Source: Plotosus lineatus (lineage: Eukaryota > Chordata > Actinopteri > Siluriformes > Plotosidae). Taken from it: a stretch of 64,000 nucleotides of DNA. The stretch is from positions 31,713,749 to 31,777,748 of the forward strand of contig CM045735.1 in assembly GCA_024760905.1 (NCBI GenBank), in the 5' to 3' direction. Positions 9,801 to 18,800 of this stretch are shown here, piece by piece. How positions within the stretch are numbered: position 1 is the first letter of the stretch; every line of letters begins with the position of its first letter. Both the position numbers and the translations under genes were made by a program. The notes under the pieces are model-generated. The model was not told the DNA's origin, did not search any database, and saw only the letters and a program-made list of their open reading frames with translations.

Positions 9801-12800
9801 TTAAATTCTCTTCTTTTCCAACATAAGATTAACCCAGTGCTTCTAAATTATTTTCTGTCACGCCCCCTCTAGGAAGAGGAAAGCATTTCCCAATATAAAT
9901 AGTGTTATTTGTCTAAAAATCGTCATACGTAATCCTCTGCATAACACTGTATCCTTATTAACATAATAAATCCTTATTATCATTATGGAGTACAAAAAAT
10001 GAAGAAATATAGATCAACTTCAAACAAAGAATAACTTTATTAACAATTTTTTAGTCTTTAAACAAAAAGATTTAAAGTGCATCAATTTGCCTGAAATAAA
10101 GTATCCTTATTTAAACTGTAAACATTTTTCACAAACAATTTGAACCATTTGATACTGAAAAATAAAATTAAATAAATCAATAAATAATAAGAAATTCAAA
10201 TTGATCAATGTTAACTCAGGAGTACAATATATAAAACACTTTAACCTACAAAACAAAAATGAATAAAACAATATTGTTATTATTTTTATTATTATTATTA
10301 ATATTTTTTGTCAAAATGATGAAGTCCAGATTAGTGGCTAGAACGAACACGTTTCGTTATAAGTGCACAGCTTTTCGAAGCCAGGTTTAAAGCACGATAC
10401 TGAACTCTCAGCTCCTACTCAATGCTGATCTGGGACCTAGACTTATTTTCACAGCGCTGACATCATCCAGCATGACCAAGACCATGTGTGCTGCAGGTAG
10501 GATCAGTTCCTCTGCTCTGCTGTGGGTTTTCGACACTGAGCCGTTTGGTACTCCACCTTATCTGATGCTAACAGAGCTCGTTGGTTGACTGGAGTAGCAT
10601 TCACAAAGAGGGATGGTTGTTGGAAATATTCAGAATGTTTTCGCCGAAAAAACTCACTCAGCTCATCACATGATTGGGGTGTGATGTCTTTAAGTGACAC
10701 CTGAATTTATTTGGGTTCATGCTGTGAGGGGGGGCACAAACCAGTGTCTCTCCCTCACGCAGGTACCAAGCCCGAATAAATGCAAATGGTTGTGTCAGGA
10801 AGGGCATCCGACGTAAAACTAATGCCAAATTTAATAATGCAAATCACAAACATTACCTCCATCCCGGATTGGTCGAGGCCTGGGTTAACAACGACTGCCA
10901 TCAGTGCTCTTAACCAACAGGGTGCTCGTGGAAATTGGACTACTGTTGGTCGAAGAAGGGAGGCGTGTCCTTAGGCAGAGAGAGAAGAGGAAAGACATGA
11001 CTCTAGGACTGAGAGTAGGGACTTTGAATGTTGGAACTATGAAAGGAAAAGACAGAGCTGGCTGACATGATGCAGAAGAGAAAGGTGGACATACTCTGTG
11101 TTCAGGAGACCAGGTGGAAGGGTAGCAAAAGGCTTGACGCTTAGGAGCAGGGTTTAAGCTACTTTTTCATGGTGTGGATGGAAAGAGAAATGGAGTAGGA
11201 GTCATCTTGAAGGAGGGGTTTGTCTGGAATGTTCTAGAAGTCAAAAGAGTGTCAGACAGAGTTATGAGGCTCAAGGTAGAAGTTGAAGGCGTGATGTTCA
11301 ATGTTGTTATTGCTTATGCCCGACAGGCAGGATGTGAGCTAAAAGAGAAGGAGAGATTCTGGAGTGAGTTAGATGAAGTGATGCAGAGTACCTCCTGAGG
11401 TGAAAGAGTGGTCATTGGAGCAGATGCCAATGAACATGTTGGTGCAAGAAACAGAGGGGAGGAGGAAGTGATGGGTAGGTTTGGTATCCAGGACAGGAAC
11501 ACGGAAAGACAGATGTTTGCAGATTTTGCAAAAAGGATGGAAATGGCTGTGGTGAATACTTTCTTCCAGAAGAAAGAGGAGCATAGGCTGACTTATAAAG
11601 GTGGAGGTAGGAGCACACAGGTAGACTACATCTTGTGTAGACGATGTAATTTGAAGAAAGTCAGTGACTGCAAAGTAGTAGTGGGTGAGAGTGTTGCCAA
11701 ACAGCATAGGATGGTGGTGTGCAGGATGATGCTGATGGTGAGGAAGGTGAAGAAGGCAAAGGCAGAGCAGAAGACAAAGTGGTAGAAGCTGAAAAAGGAA
11801 GCGTGTCAGGTTGTCTTCAAGGAGGAGTTGAAACAGGCTTTGGGGTGGTCAGGAAGTGCTTCCAGATGACTGGACAACTACAGCTAATGTGATCATGGAG
11901 ACAGGTAGGAGAATACTTGATGTGTCATCTGGAAGAAGAGTAGATAAGGAGACATAAGTAGACTTGGTGGTGGAATGAGGAAGTGCAGGAGTGTGTACAA
12001 AGGAAGAGGTTAGCTAAGAAGAAGTGGGAAATTAACAGAACCGAAGAGAGTAAACAGGAGTATAGGGAGACAGCGTAAGGCGAAGGTAGCTTCAACCTTT
12101 CTGCGACCCTAAGAGGAGTTAGTGTTTGGAAAATGAATGAAGGAATTCGAGTGTAAGTGCCACAGCCTTAATATAAACAATACCATTTATAAAGAATACC
12201 TTTATAAATGTTGGATTTCCTTTGATCATTTTTGTTGTTGGCCTTCCAGTGGTTGTATGGTTGGTCGCCCTCACAGTCGCAGCTCCGATGTGGTTTGTAC
12301 AGAAAGTAGAGGTATGTAACTAATTTTTATATACAGTTATATAAGTTTAGTTCCTAGCAATTACTTTCCTGTTGAATTTGGAGTCAAACTTTGATTTATT
12401 GATGACCCTGGTACTAATTGAGTGATCTATTAACTGTGTCCAATTTTGCCATGTCATCATTTCAGCCATATGCATGCAGAATAGATCATAAATAATAAAA
12501 ATGATCCACTTCTGTTTGAACTGAGAGTACCTTCCTTTTAAATTCCCATAGATGTTATTACATGGTATTGTCCATGAAGGCTTGAATCTCAAAATTTCAT
12601 ATGTCGCAATTTTGAATTGTTTTTTGTTTTTGTTTTTTTGTTTGTTTTATGGGTTGACTCTGTGTCTTTTGTTTAATTAAATAATTAATCAGGTGGCACA
12701 ATGGTGTAATGATTAACACATCCACCTCACAAGAAGAAGGTCCTGGGTTTGAGCCCAATGCCCGGTAAGGACATTTCTGGGTGGAGTTTTCATTTTCTTC

Positions 12801-15800
12801 CCATTCTGCTTTGGGTTTCCAGTGAGTGTTCTGGTTTCCTCCCACGGTCCAAAATCGTGCACATTAGGCTAACTCAGTGCTTCACAAATAGTGGGGCACG
12901 TTATGATGCCGGGGGGGGGGGAGCGCGTATGACCCTGGGGAACATGATTTTTGGAATAGTATACGAGAATGAAGTGTAATTGCACCTCCGCTCCAGTAGT
13001 TGGCAGTGGCGCTCTCATTGTTGCGCGATGGTGTTGTGGTTTTTCGCACGAACAAATGACATGAAGTGCAGAAAACAACACATAAAATTTTCTAACAGGA
13101 AAGAAGAGAAAGGTGGAGAGAGATGGAGATATTAAGGCATAAATAAGTTAAATGAGTTTAAATAAGGATGTATTTTTTTAATTTCAGGCATCTTTTCTGT
13201 TACAGCTTAAAACACAATATTTATTACGTTTTTCTTTATTGTAAGTTGAACTATATTTCTTTCTTTTTTGTTTTGAATGTTCATAAAGATACAATGCAGC
13301 TGTGAGGGAGGGGCACAAGCCAGTGTCTCTCCCTCACGCCGGTCCCAAGCCCGGATAATTGCATAGGGTTGGGTCAGGAAGGGCATCCGGCATAAAACAA
13401 ATGCCAAATAAAATATGCGAGTCAGAACAAAAAATTACATGGCTGTGGTAAATACTTTCTTCCAGAAGAGACAGGCGCATAGGGTGACTTATAAAAGTGG
13501 AGATAGGAGCACACAGGTAGACTACATCTTGTGTAGGCGATGTAATTTGAAGGAAGTCAGTGACTGCAAAGTAGTAGCGGGTGAGAGTGTTGCCAAACAG
13601 CATAGGATGGTGGTGTGCAGAATGACGCTGATGGTGAGAAAGGTGAAGAAGGCAAAGGTAGAGCAGAAGACAAAGTGGTGGAAGCTGAAAAAGGAAGAGT
13701 GTCATGTTGTCTTCAAGGAGGAGTTGAAGCAGGCTTTGGGTGGTCAGGAAGTGCTTCCAGGTGACTGGACAACTACAGCGAATGTGATTAGGGAGACAGG
13801 TAGGAGAATACTTGGTGTGTCATCTGGAAGGAAAGTCGATAAGGAGACTTGGTGGTGGAATGAGAAAGTGCAGGAGTGTGTACAAAGGAAGAGGTTAGCA
13901 AAGAAGAAGTGGGACAGTGAGAGGACCGAAGAGAGTAAACAGGAGTACAGGGCGACACAGAGTAAGGCAAAGGTAGCGGTGTCAAAGGCCAAACTGAGGG
14001 TATATGATGACTTGTATGCTCGGTTGGAAAGTAAAGAAGGAGAAAATGATTTATACTGGTTGGCACAGCAGAGAAATAGAGATGGGAAGGACGTGCAGCA
14101 AGTTAGAGAGATTAAGGACAGAGAGGGAAATGTATTGACTGATGACAGAACTGTGCTGGGAAGATGGAAAGAGTACTTTGAAAAGCTGATGAATGAGGAA
14201 AATGAGAGAGAGGAAAAAAAGTAGAAGAGGTGACTGTTGAGGACCAGGAAGTCGCAAAGATTAGTAAGGGTGAAGTGAGGAGGGCATTGAAGAGGATGAA
14301 GAATGGAAAGGCAGTCGGCCCTGATGACATACCTGTGGAGGTATGGAAGTGTCTCAGAGATGTAGCATAGATTTCCTGACAAGAACATTCAACAAGGTCT
14401 TAGAGAGTGAGAGGATGCCAGAGGAATGGAGGAGAAGTGTGATGGTGCCCATTTTTTAAGAACAAGGGAGATGTGCAGAGTTGTGGCAACTACAGAGGGA
14501 TAAAGTTGATGAGCCATACAATGAAGTTATGGGAAAATAGCGGAAGCTAGACTAAGGGCAGAGGTCAGCATTTGTGAACAACAGTTTGCTTTCTTGGCAT
14601 GAAACAGCACCACAGATGCAGTGTTTGCCTTGAGGATGTTAATAGAGAAGTACAGAGAAGGTCAGAGGGAGCTACACTGTGGATCTGGAGAAAGCATATG
14701 ACAGGGTGCCGAGAGAGGAACTGTGGTATTGGATGAGGAAGTCTCAAGTGGCAGAGAAGTATGTTAGAGTGGTGCAGGACATGTGTAAGAGATGTAAGAC
14801 AGTGGTGAGATGTGCTGTCGGTGTGACAGAAGAGTTCAAGGTGGAGGTGGGACTGCATCATGGGTCAGCTCTGAGCCCCTTCTTGTTTGCTATGGTGATG
14901 GACAGGCTGACAGACCCTCGTTAGGCAAGAATCTCCATGGACTATGATGTTTGCAGATGACATTGTGATCTGCAGTGAGAGCAGAGAACAAGTGCAGGAA
15001 AATCTAGAGAGGTGGAGGTATGCCCTGGAAAGGAGGGGAATGAAGGTTAGCCTCAGTAAGACAGAATACATGTGTATGAATGACAAGGACCCAACAGGAA
15101 TGGTGGGGTTACAGGGAGCAGAGATAAGGAAGATGGAGGATTTTAAGTACTTAAGCTCAACAATCCAGAGCAATGGAGAGTGTGGAAAAGAGGTGAAGAA
15201 GCGTGTGCAGGCTGGTTGGAATGGTTGGAGAAAAGTGTCCGGTGTGATGTGTGATAGGAAGGTATCGGCAAGAATGAAGGGAAAAGTGTACAAGATGTTG
15301 TTGGCCAGCGATGTTGTATGGCTTAGAAACAGTGGCCCTGGGGAAAAGACAGGAGGCAGAGCTGGAGGTAGCAGAGATGAAAATGTTGAGGTTCTCTTTG
15401 GGAGTAACAAGGATGGATAGGATCAGGAATGAGCACAGAGTAAGCACATGTAAGACGTTTTGGAGACATAGTCAGAGAGGCTAGATTGAGATGGTTTGGC
15501 CATGTACAGAGGAGGGATAGTGAATATATTGGTAGTAGGATGCTGAGTTTGGAACTACCAGGCAGAAGGCCTCGAGGAAGACCAAAGAGACGATTCATGG
15601 ACGTGGTGAAGGAGGACATGAAGGTCGTTGGTGTAAGAGAAGAAGATGCAAAGGATAGGGTGAGATGGCAGCAGATGATTCGCTGTGGCGACCCCTGAAG
15701 GGAACAGCTGAAAGGAAAAGAAGAAGAAAGATACAAATGTTATGCAGAGGTGTACTAATAATTTTATAGACAAATACTACTACTTATAGTCGCTTGTGGG

Positions 15801-18800
15801 GTGGTGGTGGTGGGGCAGGGCATGAACTGTTTTTTTCTTCCTAGAGGGGGCGCCACAGAAAATAACTGAGAAACACTGGGCTAACTGGATATTCTTGATT
15901 GTCCCTATGCTTAGCATGTGAGCGGTTGTGTGTCTGTGTTGATCTTGCAAATGTCTGATGAGCTGCCCAGGGCTAGGCTAGGATGGTGTTGGCTGGAATG
16001 GGCTCCGGTCTCTTCATGAAACGAATATGGGATATAGGAAGTTTGGAAAATTCAAAGACCAGACCATTGCAAGGGCAACACACACACACACAAAATACCA
16101 TTCACATTCACACCTTGGAGCAATTCAAAAGAACTAATTATCCTAATGTGCATGTCTTTGAAGTGTAGGAGGAAACTCGTGTCCTCAGATGAAACCTGTG
16201 TAAGCACAAATAAAACATGTAAACCTAGCACAAAAACAGCCTTGCCACTGCTGGCACTCTAAAACATAATCTTTATGCTGTGAGCTGGATGAGCTAAACA
16301 CTCCACCACCATGCCATCCACTAGGGAAGATGAAATGTGTAATGTCGGGCTTCAACAGAGATTAATGCAGACAGTGGTATGACACACATTTTATCAATAA
16401 AACAAATGAATGCATTTATTATAAATTTTCCCAAAAAATAAAGGATGGTGACGTGATGAACAGCTGACCTAAAACTGACCCCTAATAAGCTTGACTTTCC
16501 CACTCTTGCAGGTGAAATATGACTTCTTGTTTGATGTTCACCACACCTGTTGTCTGGAGGTGTGGCCAAGCCAGCAGTGGAAGCAGATGTACACTGTATG
16601 CCTATCAGTGATGGTGTTTTTAGTACCGATGTTGACTATGGCTATCCTGTATGGCAAGATCATGAGGGAGTTGTGGGGCAAACACCGCATTCATGAGACT
16701 GTGTTCCAATCACTGCCAGGGTCTGAAATCAACAAGATCACCAGGTCAGAGCAAAGCTATTTGAATAAATGTGTGACAAGTATGTTGTCTTTAAATGAGC
16801 ACAAAACAATTCTTCATATGCAAGAATCAAAAGTAAATGTCGATGATTTGATACTGGCATGTGTGGGTCAGTGGGCAGGGTCAAAGCAAGATCACAAAAT
16901 TTGGATAGACATTTACCATGTTAAATGGAAAGTACTTATATTTGAACAATATAGACACATAGATATACACACATCACATATCCTAAAAACACAATTCCTT
17001 TAACTATGAGTGACTTTGAAAGGTCAACATCAAGGTCATAAGATTTAAAGTGCTGAGATCTTAGAAACAAGTGCTGCTAGGCATGCCATTAATATTGAGC
17101 ACTAATAGGAATCCATATACGGACCTCCAAATAACGTAAATACCTTTGACCTTGAGTGACCTTGAAAGGCAAAAATCAAGGTAATAGGATTTTAATGCTA
17201 ATATCTTACCATGGAGCACTGTTTGAAAGCCATATAAAAACCTACAAATCATAGGATTCGTTATCGTTAATCTCCCTGGGTTCTTGCGAACGCGTAGGTG
17301 TCGATGATCAGCTTTGACTATTTTCTCCAATCAGCTCTGCTCAGGGCTATTCTGGAAAGATTAGCTATACTGCTCCGACTCCACTCCTCAATATCATCTG
17401 TCCATTTTGTACATGGTCAGGATCTTCTATTCCGGCCCTCAGTAATGCCAAACAGCACTTGCTTGATAAGACAGATAAGATAAGATCGTCTGCCATCCAG
17501 CAGATGTGGCCAAAAAAGCTAATTTTGCGTTTTATGATAATTTGCAGCAGATTGTCGTCTGGCTTAATACAGCAAATGACTTCGGTATAACCAGCAGATG
17601 TCCAGGATATTTCTGAAGCAATACATTTCAAACGCATTAAGTCTACGAATGCCATCTTTGCGGAGTGTCCATGTCTCAGCTGCGTACAGGAGAACACTGT
17701 AGATACAAGTGTGGATGATTTGAAGCTTGGTTTTGATGCTAATATCTTCACTTCTCCAAACAGTGTTGAAACAGTTAAAAGCTCCAGTTGCCAACGCAAT
17801 CCGTCTTCTAATCTCTTTACGGCAATCATTATCGTAGGTTATCAAACTTCCAAAATAAACAAATGTAGCCACATTCTCCAGTTCTTGACCATTCAAACTT
17901 AATTTTTCAATGTTACCAGGCTTGCCATAAACCATCATTTTGGTATTATTGGCATTGATTTTAAGGCCAGCTTTCTCTGCTGCATTGTTAGCCAACATTT
18001 GTCCATTCTGAAGCTTTTTGCTTGTTTACAAACTGATTCAAATACATAATCAAGCTCGCCTCAACCATCACAGAGCATACCATCACAATACTTTCATCAA
18101 ATCTGTCTGTAAAAGGTGAGCGGATGAACATGAATGGCGTTCATTATCACCAGAGTGAATGCCACTCAAGTTCACTTGAAAATAAAGTTGTGCAGTTAAT
18201 CATTCACAAAAAAGAGGAATGGTCATGGGCAATATTGCAGGTGGTATCACTCCATAGGTACAGGGTCCCCTGTTCCAAAAGGAGAGAGAGAGAGAGAGAG
18301 AGAGATATTGACATTAACACTATTGTTTTGTCCAGAAGGAAGAAGAAGGCAGTGAAGATGATGGCCACAGTGGTGCTTATGTTTGGTGCTTGTTGGGCTC
18401 CATTTCATCTTGTATCACTGCTGCTGGACTATGGTAAACCCCCCCCCCACCCCCACCCCACACACACACACACATTTATTTGATATTTTTATATGTATTG
18501 ATGTAGTGGAGAACACTTTCGCCGTACAGCTGCAAAGCCCTGAGCTCAGCGAGAGTGTTTGTGTGTGGAGTTACCATGTTTCCTCCAGGTGCTCTTATTT
18601 CCTCTCACAGTCCAAAAACATGAACATTAGATTAACTGACTGCTCACAGTTGCCCCCAAGTGTGAATGGATGTTTGTCTAAGGGGGATGATGTCAGAAAG
18701 GGCATCTGCTTGTAAAAATTATGTCAAACCTAATCAATTTATCAATTCCACAAAGTAGAAAAAGATGCAAATAGAGATCTGTTACTTTTTATTCATACAC

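Larger units (their letters stand above)
12875..15878 (+). mobile_element. hAT-A element with nested RTE LINE
   Basis: Ends CAGTGCTTCACAAATA and AATAACTGAGAAACACTG are imperfect hAT inverted repeats. Perfect 8-bp duplications GGCTAACT flank it (12867-12874 and 15879-15886), the hAT hallmark. The left arm matches the MITE at 54063. The LINE at 13295-15726 accounts for most of its length, so without it the element is a non-autonomous unit of about 570 bp. Confidence 0.9.

Noticed and set aside
13744..14388. 214-codon minus-strand ORF rich in Ser, Leu and Phe
   Set aside because: Antisense of the RTE LINE coding region, caused by its purine-rich strand.
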